DNA of 64,000 nt from contig DASXFZ010000001.1 of the NCBI GenBank assembly GCA_036489315.1, positions 36,598 to 100,597 of the forward strand. Reading direction: 5' to 3'. The stretch comes from Candidatus Cybelea sp. Lineage in GTDB: Bacteria; Vulcanimicrobiota; Vulcanimicrobiia; Vulcanimicrobiales; Vulcanimicrobiaceae. The notes below the pieces were generated by a model. It was not told where the DNA came from, ran no database searches, and worked only from the letters and a program-made list of their open reading frames with translations. Below, in pieces: positions 34,480-43,448 of this stretch (position 1 is the stretch's first letter; each line of letters starts with the position of its first letter). Position numbers and translations under genes: made by a program.

Positions 34480-35094
34480 ATGCCACGCATCCTCATCGCA
34501 TTCTTATTCTTGCTATTACCGGTAACGGCCGTCGCGGCGCCCGCCGTGGAATGGCAAGCCGATCTCGTTCACAGCCGCGCACAGTTCACCGTCTCCCATC
34601 TCGTCGTTTCGAAGGTGTGGGGACACATTCCAATTCAATCGTTGACGATCGTTAACAAAGGCGGTTCGATCACACCTCAGAAGATCGACGTAGTCCTCAA
34701 CGTGAGCCGCGAAGATACCGACAACCACGACCGCGATCGAGACCTTCGCTCCGCGACCTACTTCGACGTAGCACAATACCCGACGATGGAGTTCCACTCC
34801 ACCGCCATCTCGCCGATCGACGGCACCTCGTTTCGCGTCGCCGGCAACCTCACGATCAAGAACGTCACGAAACCGGTCACCTTCGTCGCCAACCTCGTCG
34901 GAGTTATCCCCGAGGGCAAGGGCTGGCGCGTCGGTTACGAGTCGTCGCTGGAGATCGACCGGCGCGAGTGGGGCATCGTCGATGCCCGGCTCACCGCGGC
35001 TGGGGTTCTGCTCGTTGGTTACAAGGTCGACATCGGCCTAACGGTCGAGGCCACGACCAACGATCCCGGCCTCCACCGCACGAGCGCGCAGTAA
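34480..35094 (+). CDS. YceI family secreted lipid-binding protein
   Basis: The 204-residue protein has a signal peptide (1-19, ending AVAA) and the YceI beta-barrel pattern: DLVHSRAQFTVSHLVVSKVWG, NVSREDTDNHDRDRDLRSATYFDVAQYPTM-type central region (near 72-100), and VGYESSLEIDRREWGI near 155. YceI proteins bind long polyisoprenoids in the periplasm. The length is normal. It is followed by a strong hairpin terminator and then converges on the TonB receptor. Confidence 0.92.
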   Translation: MPRILIAFLFLLLPVTAVAAPAVEWQADLVHSRAQFTVSHLVVSKVWGHIPIQSLTIVNKGGSITPQKIDVVLNVSREDTDNHDRDRDLRSATYFDVAQYPTMEFHSTAISPIDGTSFRVAGNLTIKNVTKPVTFVANLVGVIPEGKGWRVGYESSLEIDRREWGIVDARLTAAGVLLVGYKVDIGLTVEATTNDPGLHRTSAQ

Positions 35095-35103
35095 CTCGAT
35101 CCC

Positions 35104-35135
35104 AAGGGCCGGGGTGTCGCGACAGCCCGGCCCTT
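35104..35135. terminator. GC-rich hairpin between convergent genes
   Basis: AAGGGCCGGG pairs perfectly with CCCGGCCCTT across a loop containing the palindrome TGTCGCGACA. The plus side is followed by TTCTTCATT and the minus side by a C/T-poor stretch, so it probably ends transcription of the yceI-like gene and may also act on the TonB receptor transcript from the other side. Confidence 0.75.
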
Positions 35136-35146
35136 CTTCATTGCTG

Positions 35147-37894
35147 CTAGCTGTGCGGCTGTCCGATTAAGTACTGATAGCTGAAATAGACCGAGCGGAA
35201 GGGCAGACCGAACCACTCGGTCGCGGCCGAGCCGATATATGGTGTATACGAGGACGGCTTTGCGTACTGGTTGAGCGCCAGCGGAACGCCGTCGCCGACC
35301 AGCCCCGCGATCGAGGCATACTGATTGAACAGGTTTTGCACCGTCGCGGTCAGGACGCCGTTGCCGATCGGATAGGCTGCCGTAACGTTGCTGTAGTCGT
35401 AGGCAGGCAGATCCTTGGTGTTCCCCGACGAGACCGTGTACAGCGTGTAGCGCAGGTCGAGTTTGTTATTGAAGGTGTAGTCTGCCGAGACGTTTGCCGT
35501 GTGCAGCGGCAGCCGAGCCAACTGCGCGAACGGAATCAGCGTGGTGTTCGCCTCGAGCAGCTGCTGGTTGGCTCCCAGCAGAACCGTCGACGTCAATCCC
35601 CAGTCGTAATCGAAGTAGAGATTTCGGGTCGCGCGAATTCGGCCGCTAAAATCGACACCCTTGGCGCGCATCGTCCCGACGTTGAAGTTTCCGGTGAGCC
35701 CGAGGAGCGACGGCGCGACGGCGTTGCCGCATTTCGCGCCGACGGCGTTGATGAACTCGGCGAGTAGTGCTGGGGGGATGAAGCTCGTACCCGTCGACGA
35801 GGTCGAAACGATCGTCGAGTAGAGCTTATCGAAGATGTTCGTGTTGTAGAGCGTGAGCTGAGTCTGTGAATCACCAAACCAGCGATGCGTGTACGCCACT
35901 TCCTCGTCCACGCCTCGCTCGGGCATCAGTGTAGACGTGGGCACGCTGCCGATCGAGTTCAGCCCCGCGCAGTTGATCGCCGACCCTCCGCCCGCGCCGA
36001 TGATGTCGTCGTTGGGAATGTACGACTTGTTGAGCATGTCTTGGCTCGGCTGGGTCGTCGTCGAGCCGACCGATCCGCGGATGATGTCGTGATTGGTAAG
36101 GCGATCGACGACCGAACCGCGTGCGTCGATGTAGGTGGTATTCGTCTCGCTCGCGTGCTTGTCCCAAATGTTGGCAAAGGCCGCGAAGGGCGAGCCGGAC
36201 GGATGGTAGACGTCACGCAGGAAAAATGCCGTCTCCCAGACGGTTGGGAAGGACGAACTGCTGCTGAGGGTGCCGCCGCTATTGGCATTCTGCGTTAGGA
36301 AATAGGCGTTGTTCATGTACGACATGCCGGCTTCGATATCGTTATTTTGGTTATACCAGTCCTGGCTGCTGATAAAGCCGCTCTCGTTGACGCCGGTATC
36401 GCGCCACGACGCGTTCGACCCCGAATAGGTATAGAATGGGAGCTGAAACGTACGATCCCATGGATTGTCGTAGAGGCTATTATAAAAGGTCGAACGGAAG
36501 ACCGAGTTCCCGTTCTGGTGCTCGTAGGTCAGGCTGTTGTCGTAGAGGTGAAAGGACTGCCATGACGGACCGGCGCCCTGCCAGCCCGTGTTAAAGGCGG
36601 CATACTGCGAGGGCGTCTGACAGGTGATTCCGCCGTCCGGCTTACCGTTAGGCCCGAAGCCGTTTAAAATGCCGAGTGCATTGCTTGCGGGAAACGTTCC
36701 CTTCGGGCACTGGACGCTGCTCGACGAGCCCGGAGAGTACGATGCGAGCTGCTGCTTGCCGCGAGCGAGCGCCGTGTTATACGGAAGAAAGTCGCCATCA
36801 CCGTTGCCGGTTTTATCTTCCCAGCGCGAGCTCGATACGTAGGTGTACTGGAGGCTGTTCTTCGGATCGAAGGTGTAGCGCAGCTTCACGAGCCCAGCGT
36901 TCAGCGTCGCCGTTCCGCTGTCGGTGTAGACTCCGAGCTGATGGACCGGCCCCGAAAGCACCGATTGGTCGAAGGCCGCGCCGGGCTGGTAGAAGCTGGC
37001 GTTGTGAAACGGCCCGTTGAGGTATCCGACGCCGTACGCGACCGCATAACCGAGCTTGCCGAGCGTGCCGGTCGAGCGGAGGCTCGTAGACAGCTGATCG
37101 AAGGTGCCCCAGCCTTGCGTTATCGCCGTCTGCGCGTACGGCGTCGGATCGAGCGTTTCGAAGTTGATGACGCCGCCGATTGCATCGACGCCGACGAGGT
37201 CGCTCGCCGACCCGTAGAGCACGGTCGCGTTGCGGAAGCCGTAGACCGGTGAGAGGTTGTAGTTGTAGCCGCCCTTGATACCGTAAGCGATCGGATGACC
37301 GTCGATGGCGGCTTCCGTCTCGAGCGTACCGATACCGCGAATGCTGAGGTTGATGTCGTCGGCAAGCGACGCGGTATTGCCGGTGATGCCGTTGTTGACG
37401 CCCGGCAGTTCGCGCAGCGTATCCGCGATGCGGGTCACGCCTTGACGCTCGAGTTCTTCGGTATTGACGGTTTTGGTGAACGTACTCGACTGCTGCAGCG
37501 ACTCGCTCGCGCGGGTCGCGGTCACGGCAATCGTGCTGAGGTTGGTCGTACCTCGATTCATAGAAAGCGTCACTTTGAGCGTTGCGCCGCCGAGATTTAC
37601 GGGCTCCGAGATGGCGGGCTGGTAGTCGCTTTTGCTCAGCGCCAGCTGGTAAGATCCTGGCGGAAGCCTCTCAAAGACGAAATGCCCGGAGGCGTCGGTC
37701 TGGGTCCGCCGGCTCGTGCCGACGACGCGGACGCTAACGCCGGGAAGCGGTACGCCGCTGCCTTTGTCGACGACCGTGCCGACGATGCTGCCGATCGGCG
37801 TCTGCGCCGGCGCGGCGACCGCCGGCAGCGCAGAGGTGAACGCGATTACGAGCGCGACGAGCGCACGCAACACGCGTAGAAGAGCGAGGTTCAC
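35147..37894 (-). CDS. TonB-dependent receptor, module copy 1
   Basis: The 915-residue protein has a signal peptide (ends AVAAPA), a carboxypeptidase-like regulatory domain (about 35-115, with GTVVDKGSGVPLPGVSV and LPPGSYQLALS), a plug with TLRELPGVNN and IRGIGT (about 120-260), and a long beta-barrel rich in YxYxxxx aromatics ending LIGQPHS. It should bind and import a ligand through the outer membrane using TonB energy; the ligand is unknown. I chose GTG at 37894 because AAGGAG lies at 37901-37906, six bases away; an ATG at 37926 lacks this. The upstream gene overlaps the start. Copy 2 lies upstream at 38591-41179. Confidence 0.88.
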   Translation of the reverse strand: MNLALLRVLRALVALVIAFTSALPAVAAPAQTPIGSIVGTVVDKGSGVPLPGVSVRVVGTSRRTQTDASGHFVFERLPPGSYQLALSKSDYQPAISEPVNLGGATLKVTLSMNRGTTNLSTIAVTATRASESLQQSSTFTKTVNTEELERQGVTRIADTLRELPGVNNGITGNTASLADDINLSIRGIGTLETEAAIDGHPIAYGIKGGYNYNLSPVYGFRNATVLYGSASDLVGVDAIGGVINFETLDPTPYAQTAITQGWGTFDQLSTSLRSTGTLGKLGYAVAYGVGYLNGPFHNASFYQPGAAFDQSVLSGPVHQLGVYTDSGTATLNAGLVKLRYTFDPKNSLQYTYVSSSRWEDKTGNGDGDFLPYNTALARGKQQLASYSPGSSSSVQCPKGTFPASNALGILNGFGPNGKPDGGITCQTPSQYAAFNTGWQGAGPSWQSFHLYDNSLTYEHQNGNSVFRSTFYNSLYDNPWDRTFQLPFYTYSGSNASWRDTGVNESGFISSQDWYNQNNDIEAGMSYMNNAYFLTQNANSGGTLSSSSSFPTVWETAFFLRDVYHPSGSPFAAFANIWDKHASETNTTYIDARGSVVDRLTNHDIIRGSVGSTTTQPSQDMLNKSYIPNDDIIGAGGGSAINCAGLNSIGSVPTSTLMPERGVDEEVAYTHRWFGDSQTQLTLYNTNIFDKLYSTIVSTSSTGTSFIPPALLAEFINAVGAKCGNAVAPSLLGLTGNFNVGTMRAKGVDFSGRIRATRNLYFDYDWGLTSTVLLGANQQLLEANTTLIPFAQLARLPLHTANVSADYTFNNKLDLRYTLYTVSSGNTKDLPAYDYSNVTAAYPIGNGVLTATVQNLFNQYASIAGLVGDGVPLALNQYAKPSSYTPYIGSAATEWFGLPFRSVYFSYQYLIGQPHS

Positions 37895-38579
37895 GCGGTT
37901 CTCCTTGTAGTAGGCGTAAAAATGCATGGTGCTGGAGTCCGAGCGCCAGGGGAGGTCCGCGTTTACAGAGGCGAAGCGCGTGTGGTGCGCGCCGTCGGCG
38001 CGGCGCACGAATTTGGATGGAGAGGTCGGCGACACGCGGCAGCGACGCGTTCTCCTGACGCCGAACGAGCGTCTCGATGATCGCGGCGATGTGGTCGCGA
38101 TGCGAGACGAGCCATCGCGCCAGCGCATAGATGACCCAGGCGACGAGCGCCGCACACACAACGGACGTCGCGACGCCCAAAAGGATCGAGCCGCCGAACG
38201 CATCCGCGAGGGTATCGACCGGCACGCCGGCGAGCCGGTCATCAAAGCACTCCATTGCCGGCACCCCGGCAACCGCGCCGAGAATGGTCGCAAAAAGGAA
38301 GCTGAGCCGCTCGCCCCCGGAGCGCCGCGCCTGCGGCAGGCGATGGCGGTAGCGTGCCGCCAGCTCGCAGCAGATACGTAACCCGCGCAGCGCCAGCGCG
38401 AAGGCGAGAATGAGGGCGACTCCGCTGGCGAGATCGCGTGAGGCATGCGCGATGTCGTCGTACGTGTCGTGCGGAAGCGCGAAGTCGCCGATGACGTCGA
38501 TCAGCACGTGCGCCGCCGAGCCTGCGGCCGTAACGGCACAGGCAGCCAGTGGAAGCGTGGTTCGCAATCCCAGACGCAC
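37734..38579 (-). CDS. Four-helix membrane protein, module copy 1 (C-terminus uncertain)
   Basis: The first 213 residues or so match the protein at 41219-41863: AAHVLIDVIGDFALPHDTYDDIAH near the N-terminus, ALALRGLRICCE, VPAMECFDDR, DAFGGSILLG, and ARWLVSHRDHIAAIIETLVRR. There are four hydrophobic helices and a basic tail containing CKRGPP. Conserved His and Asp in HV-IDV-GDFAL-HD-YD-AH suggest metal or haem contact, but that is inference. After the KRGPP point, where copy 2 stops about five residues later, this frame runs 68 more residues into the TonB receptor gene and looks like shadow. A lost stop or a frameshift is possible. The family is not one I recognise. Confidence 0.7.
   Translation of the reverse strand: MRLGLRTTLPLAACAVTAAGSAAHVLIDVIGDFALPHDTYDDIAHASRDLASGVALILAFALALRGLRICCELAARYRHRLPQARRSGGERLSFLFATILGAVAGVPAMECFDDRLAGVPVDTLADAFGGSILLGVATSVVCAALVAWVIYALARWLVSHRDHIAAIIETLVRRQENASLPRVADLSIQIRAPRRRRAPHALRLCKRGPPLALGLQHHAFLRLLQGEPREPRSSTRVACARRARNRVHLCAAGGRRAGADADRQHRRHGRRQRQRRTASRR
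37901..37906 (-). promoter_or_regulatory. Ribosome binding site deciding the TonB receptor copy 1 start
   Basis: AAGGAG is a full Shine-Dalgarno core six bases before the GTG at 37894. It sits inside the 3' part of the upstream membrane-protein frame, so translation of the two genes is likely linked. Confidence 0.7.
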
Positions 38580-38590
38580 GAGTTTCGGGT

Positions 38591-41179
38591 CTAGATCGCC
38601 CGGGTCACGACGAAGAGAACCTGCGCGCCTTGCAGCACGAAGGCGTTGGGAGTGATCACCGGTTGCCCGGGAAGCGTGCCGTAGGGAACGCCCCCGCCAA
38701 CGATCGTAAACGGACTGCTATAGACGTTCGTTAGATTCGTCCCATAGAGTCCGTACTCGAATCTCGCGTGCCGATAGGCGAGGTGAGCGTCGATAGTTGC
38801 GTACGGCGAGCGGTTCAGCTCGTTGTAGTTTCCCTCGTAGTTCAGGCGCGCCCCGTACGCGAGACCATCGGCGACTTCCCGATCGACGGAGAAGTAGGCT
38901 TTATGCAGGGGCTGCCCGAGCGACTGTTCGCCGACGACGAGCGTTCCATCTTGAATGTTTTGCGGAACGGAGGTGAGATACGAGCTGTCGACGTCCCAGC
39001 CGGCGCGAATGTGGAACGTTCGCCCGAGCTGCTGGTCGGCGTGAATGTCGAGGCCGCGGTAGATGCCATTTCCGGCGTTTACCGGATAGCTGATCGGACA
39101 AGGCTTCGGTTTGCGCCGCGTCTGACAACCCGGTACCGGATCGACCTCGAGCTGGTTTGCCGGGCTGCGCAGGTTCGTCTGATAGAGATCGAACGCGAGG
39201 TGGAGCGGGTTGCCGAAATCCCGCACGATCTGCTCCATGCCGAGATCGTAATCGGTGGCGTGGTCCGGCTGAAGGTTCGAATTGCCGATGAAGATGATTC
39301 CTCCGACCGGTACGCGATCGGCGGGCGGCGGCACGACCAGCTCCGAGAGCTGCGGAATCTGAAACGTCGTTCCCACCGAAGCGCGAACCGCGGTGTTGCC
39401 CGTCGGGGTCCAAACGAACCCGGCGCGCGGGTCGAAGCTGGTGCCGAAACTGCTGAAATTACTGTAGTAGCCGGCCACCGAATAGTGAATGTGGCTCGTC
39501 GGATCTCCGTTGTATCGGAGCACCGCCGAACGCTCGGTTTGACCGAGCGAGAGCACCTGGACGGGCGGCGGCGGACGGTCGTTGGGCACGAGCGCATCGT
39601 TCGAGACGCTCGCCCCCTGCAGCGGGATCGGGCCGCCGACGGGTATGCCCTCGGCCGTGACTTGGCCTTGGACGTAGTTGGTTGCGAGCGTCTCCGTCTC
39701 GAGATCGTACTTGAACGAGAGCAAACCCGTGGCGAAGCGGTGATCGATCAGCAGCCAGTCATCGCCAAGGTTATCGCGCTGATTGTAAAGGTAGGGAAGC
39801 GTCGCTTCGCCAGGGCCGGTGACGGACTGCGAGTTCACCGAGGTCAGGTGGCTAAACTGCAGCATCGTAGCGGGGCCTCCATCGAGCATCTGCTTTCCGA
39901 GCGGCACCTGCGCATCGAAACCGTAGTTGCTCTGATGCGCCATCAGCCACGTGCCGGCAAAGCTTTGGAATCCGCCGGGGTTATCGTCGTCGTCGTCGAG
40001 CGGCGTTACGGCGGCACCGGCGTGAAGCGCATCGTCGCCCCCGCTGCCGCTGAAGCCCGGCGGGGTAAAGTTGCTGAGCAGCGCCGAATCGTCCTTGACG
40101 ACGTTCTGGTTGCGGAAGTTGAACTGTAGATACCCGTAACCGTTGGGGCCGCCGAGCTGATAACGGAGCTTGGTGAGGATCGAGTTGCCCCATGAGTTGC
40201 TGCCGACGCTCTGCGCGACGTTATCGTCCGAGTCGCCGGATGCAGGCGGAGCGAGGATCGTCTGATTCACCGAGCCCAGCGACGACGTGCCGTGGAAGGA
40301 AAAGGCGTATCCCAATCGATCTTCAGTTCCGGTCGCTTGAACGGTACCGCCGTACGTTCCGTAGGAACCGCCGAAGAAGCGCAGCAAGCCGTGAGGCTCG
40401 GTTGTTGGTTGAAGCGTCGTGATGTTGATGCCGCCGCCGATTGTGTTCGGGCCGATCAGCGACGAAGGAGCGATGCCGTAGACGATCTCGACCTCTTGCA
40501 GCGCGGCCGGATCGATCAGCGACAAATCAAAGTCCCCGGTGTTTCCGTTGTTGACTTGGTGCCCGTCGATGTCGACGAGCGTCTCGGTCGGGTCGGGGCC
40601 GCGTACCGCAAAGGTCTCGGTAGCATTGCTGCCGCCGCCGAGCGGGATTACGGGCGTCGTCGAGAGCTGATTCCACACCATTGGGCCAACCGACGTCACG
40701 CCCGCGGCGGCCGCCTGTTGAGCGCTCATCGAAATGGTCGGCGCCGAGGCCGTCGAGACGGTCTCGCCTGAAGCGGCCGAAACCTGCCCGATAACGGTCA
40801 GCGAATTGGTCGTTGCGGGATACAAGACGACCGCCAAATGCTCGTTGTCGAGCGCGATCGATACCGTTCTCTGCGAAATCGGCTGATAGCCCGGTGCGAC
40901 GGCGTGCAGCGCGTACGTGCCGGCACGCATGTGCTCGAGCTCGACGATACCCCGAGAATCGCTGGCACCGCTTCGAACGAAATCGCCGGCCGAGAGGGAG
41001 ACCGTGGCGCCCGAGACCGGAGTTCCGTCGTTGGCCCGCACCACGATTGTGAGGTGAACGTCTTCACCGCTGCTTTGGTCACCGCGCTCGTCATCGGCCG
41101 CAGCGATACCCGCGCCGAGGAAGAGCATGATGCCGAAGGCAAGGCCGGCGCGTGACGCGCACGCGAAAATCCTTCCCAT
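38591..41179 (-). CDS. TonB-dependent receptor, module copy 2
   Basis: The 862-residue protein has a signal peptide (1-28), a carboxypeptidase-like regulatory domain (about 40-125, with GTPVSGATVSL and RAGTYALHAVAPGYQ), a plug with RGPDPTETLVDIDGHQV and IDPAALQEVEIVYG (about 195-245), and a beta-barrel. AGGAG lies seven bases before the ATG. The barrel has several acidic, flexible loops. The ligand is unknown. Its sequence is far diverged from copy 1 although the gene order is the same. Its stop is 11 bases ahead of the copy 1 membrane protein start, so all four genes probably form one transcript. Confidence 0.88.
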   Translation of the reverse strand: MGRIFACASRAGLAFGIMLFLGAGIAAADDERGDQSSGEDVHLTIVVRANDGTPVSGATVSLSAGDFVRSGASDSRGIVELEHMRAGTYALHAVAPGYQPISQRTVSIALDNEHLAVVLYPATTNSLTVIGQVSAASGETVSTASAPTISMSAQQAAAAGVTSVGPMVWNQLSTTPVIPLGGGSNATETFAVRGPDPTETLVDIDGHQVNNGNTGDFDLSLIDPAALQEVEIVYGIAPSSLIGPNTIGGGINITTLQPTTEPHGLLRFFGGSYGTYGGTVQATGTEDRLGYAFSFHGTSSLGSVNQTILAPPASGDSDDNVAQSVGSNSWGNSILTKLRYQLGGPNGYGYLQFNFRNQNVVKDDSALLSNFTPPGFSGSGGDDALHAGAAVTPLDDDDDNPGGFQSFAGTWLMAHQSNYGFDAQVPLGKQMLDGGPATMLQFSHLTSVNSQSVTGPGEATLPYLYNQRDNLGDDWLLIDHRFATGLLSFKYDLETETLATNYVQGQVTAEGIPVGGPIPLQGASVSNDALVPNDRPPPPVQVLSLGQTERSAVLRYNGDPTSHIHYSVAGYYSNFSSFGTSFDPRAGFVWTPTGNTAVRASVGTTFQIPQLSELVVPPPADRVPVGGIIFIGNSNLQPDHATDYDLGMEQIVRDFGNPLHLAFDLYQTNLRSPANQLEVDPVPGCQTRRKPKPCPISYPVNAGNGIYRGLDIHADQQLGRTFHIRAGWDVDSSYLTSVPQNIQDGTLVVGEQSLGQPLHKAYFSVDREVADGLAYGARLNYEGNYNELNRSPYATIDAHLAYRHARFEYGLYGTNLTNVYSSPFTIVGGGVPYGTLPGQPVITPNAFVLQGAQVLFVVTRAI

Positions 41180-41218
41180 AGGGATGCTCCTGTAAAAACG
41201 AGATGTAGTAGTTGGAGG

Positions 41219-41863
41219 TTAAGCGGTTAAGCTTACAGGAGGTCCGCGTTTGGAGAAGCGCAGCGTATACGTGAGGCGGTCGGCAAAGGTCAGCCGTTCG
41301 CGGCCGAGATTCTGCGTCGACGGGCGGGGCGAGTCCCCGGTGCGCCGCAACATCGTTTCAATGATGGCAGCGATCGTCTCGCGGTTCGAGATGAGCCAGC
41401 GCGCAATGGCGAAGACGACAGTGGCCACAACGACGGCGCAGACGAGGGTGGTGCTAAATCCGAGTGCGACCGATCCGCCGAACGCGTCGCTAAGGCCGTC
41501 GATCGTGACCCCGTCGGCACGGCCGTCGAGCCACTCCATCGCGGGGACGGCGGCGCAGCTTGCGAGCACCGTCGCCGCCAGATAACCAATGGTCTGCCGA
41601 ATTCCAAAGGTGATGCGCGCAACCCGCCGGCGGTTGAGCGCGGCGATCTCGCAGCAGCTTTTCAGGCCGCGCAAGGCAAGCGCGAGTGCGACGAGAAGCC
41701 CAATTGCCGTGACCAGCTCGCGCGAGCCGTGCGCGAGATTGTCGTAGCTGTCGTGCGCCAACGCAAAATCACCTACGACGTCGATCGCGACGTGCGCCAT
41801 CGCCGCCGCGGCCGTAGCGGCACACAAAGCAAGCGAGCATAGCGTCCAAAATCTCAGGCGCAC
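41219..41863 (-). CDS. Four-helix membrane protein, module copy 2
   Basis: The 214-residue protein mirrors the first copy: AHVAIDVVGDFALAHDSYDNLAH near residue 23, ALALRGLKSCCE, VPAMEWLDGR, DAFGGSVALG, ARWLISNRETIAAIIETMLRR, and the tail FSKRGPPVSLTA then stop. It has four helices. The family is not recognised. It ends about 40 bases before the TonB receptor start, and it would be the first gene of the two-module transcript. Confidence 0.75.
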   Translation of the reverse strand: MRLRFWTLCSLALCAATAAAAMAHVAIDVVGDFALAHDSYDNLAHGSRELVTAIGLLVALALALRGLKSCCEIAALNRRRVARITFGIRQTIGYLAATVLASCAAVPAMEWLDGRADGVTIDGLSDAFGGSVALGFSTTLVCAVVVATVVFAIARWLISNRETIAAIIETMLRRTGDSPRPSTQNLGRERLTFADRLTYTLRFSKRGPPVSLTA

Positions 41864-41954
41864 CGAGGTCGCGCTTCGACGTACCCCCGAGCCATCCTCG
41901 AAAAAACGTGGGATAGCGATTTATGTCAATTCTCAGGCTTGGCGGCCGCGCCTT

Positions 41955-43349
41955 CTATTCGGTATCGATGGGTTCGTTCGACTGCGGCTCATGCTCGAAG
42001 TACCGTTGCGAAAACGACGACGGTATCGCGACGAACGGCCGCGGCTTCTGCATAAAATCGAATGAATCGACGATGCTCGTAGCGCGCGAATCGCTCGTGC
42101 CGAGCGAACCAAGCCCCCAGTTCTGCTCGATGAACTTCAGGATGCTGCCGAACTCGTACTGCGTGTGCGAGATATAGCCCGGCTTGCTCGATGAGGTTTC
42201 GCGCGCATACGGCGAGATGATCAGTAGAGGGACGCGGAATCCTAAGCCTCCCCAGTTATCGAAGAACGGCGGCGGCTTGTGATCGTAAAAGCCGCCCCAA
42301 TCGTCCCACACGACGACGATCGCCGTCGAGGACCAGTACGAACTCTTTCCGATTGCATTGACGACGCTTGCGACCCATGCCGGGCCGTTATCGGCTTTGT
42401 CGGCCGGGTGATCGGAGTTCGGGCCAAGCGGGATCACCCAGGACATCGAGGGGAGCGTCCCGTTGGTGACATCCTTGAAGAAGTTGGTATTCGGCGAGTC
42501 GATGTTGCTCTTCCACTCGTTACCGTACCGCACCGGCGCGATCACGTCGAACGCGTTCCAAAGGTTCCCAGAGCTGTGGCCCGAGATCGCCGGCACGTAA
42601 TACTTCCACGATATCGACTTCGCATCGAGCAGATCGCGCAGCGTTTCGTAGTAGGCACCCGAGGCTGGAAACTTGTTCGTACACGGAAACGGCCCTTGGT
42701 CGGGCTCTTTCTTGAGGCCGCTTCCGGTTTTTACGAGAAGCGAGGTCACCGTGCCGCCCGGAGCGTCGCAACCCCACGGACTGTTCGTCGGGAAGTCTAC
42801 CAAGCTCGTGGTCTGATTCTGGTCGATCGTCGTCGATCCGCGGATGAGATCTTGGTGCCCAGTAAAGCTGCCGCTGCCCTGCGTCTGGAACATATGGTCG
42901 GCGAGAACGTAGGTCTTCGCGATGTCCCAGTATGGGGTAATTTGGCTTGGAATGACGTACTGGTATGGGTTGCCTTTGTGGCACTGCGACGCGCCGCCGG
43001 CAAAGCCGTTCATCTTGCCGCCGGCATAATCCGTCAGGAAGTTTCCGCGCGAGTGTTGGAAATCGCAAGTGCCGCGCAGGCCGACCTCCACGAGTTTGAC
43101 CGTCTTGTCTCCGCGCTTTCCAGTCGTCGTTCCGTCGGCGCCCGGAAATGTCGCGAAGAAGTCGTCGAAGGAGCGGTTCTCCTGAATCAGCACCACGATG
43201 TGCGAGATATAGTTTGACGTATGCTTGTGCGGGCGTCCCGGCATCGTCGTCGTTGTGTCCGCAGGCAGCGGTGCGGACGGTTGCGATCCGCCGCAGCCGC
43301 CGAGCAAAGCGGCGGCGGCGAAAAGACCCAACGCGGGACGCTCAAACAT
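41955..43349 (-). CDS. Lipoprotein phosphoesterase (phospholipase C / acid phosphatase type)
   Basis: The 464-residue protein has a lipobox (LLGGCGGS, Cys near 19) and the phosphoesterase family core: ISHIVVLIQENRSFDDFFATFPGADG near residue 48, QGSGSFTGHQDLIRG near 165, a metal-site segment VVVWDDWGGFYDHKPPP near 350, and VPLLIISPYA near 375. It is a likely lipid-anchored phosphatase or phospholipase C facing the periplasm or outside. It is a paralogue of the truncated protein at the window start, but here the gene is complete. Confidence 0.9.
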   Translation of the reverse strand: MFERPALGLFAAAALLGGCGGSQPSAPLPADTTTTMPGRPHKHTSNYISHIVVLIQENRSFDDFFATFPGADGTTTGKRGDKTVKLVEVGLRGTCDFQHSRGNFLTDYAGGKMNGFAGGASQCHKGNPYQYVIPSQITPYWDIAKTYVLADHMFQTQGSGSFTGHQDLIRGSTTIDQNQTTSLVDFPTNSPWGCDAPGGTVTSLLVKTGSGLKKEPDQGPFPCTNKFPASGAYYETLRDLLDAKSISWKYYVPAISGHSSGNLWNAFDVIAPVRYGNEWKSNIDSPNTNFFKDVTNGTLPSMSWVIPLGPNSDHPADKADNGPAWVASVVNAIGKSSYWSSTAIVVVWDDWGGFYDHKPPPFFDNWGGLGFRVPLLIISPYARETSSSKPGYISHTQYEFGSILKFIEQNWGLGSLGTSDSRATSIVDSFDFMQKPRPFVAIPSSFSQRYFEHEPQSNEPIDTE

Positions 43350-43448
43350 GACGCTGATTCCTCAAAACTCGACGCTACGCTATATGGAAAAGCGCTTCGT
43401 CGGCTCGCCGCGAGGCGCCTTTACCAGACGCCCCCGCCGAGGCGCCCG

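Noticed and set aside
43412..43448. GAGGCGCC repeated twice near the phosphoesterase and cysteine-rich genes
   Set aside because: The palindromic 6-mer GGCGCC is common in GC-rich DNA, and there is no clear stem or T-run.
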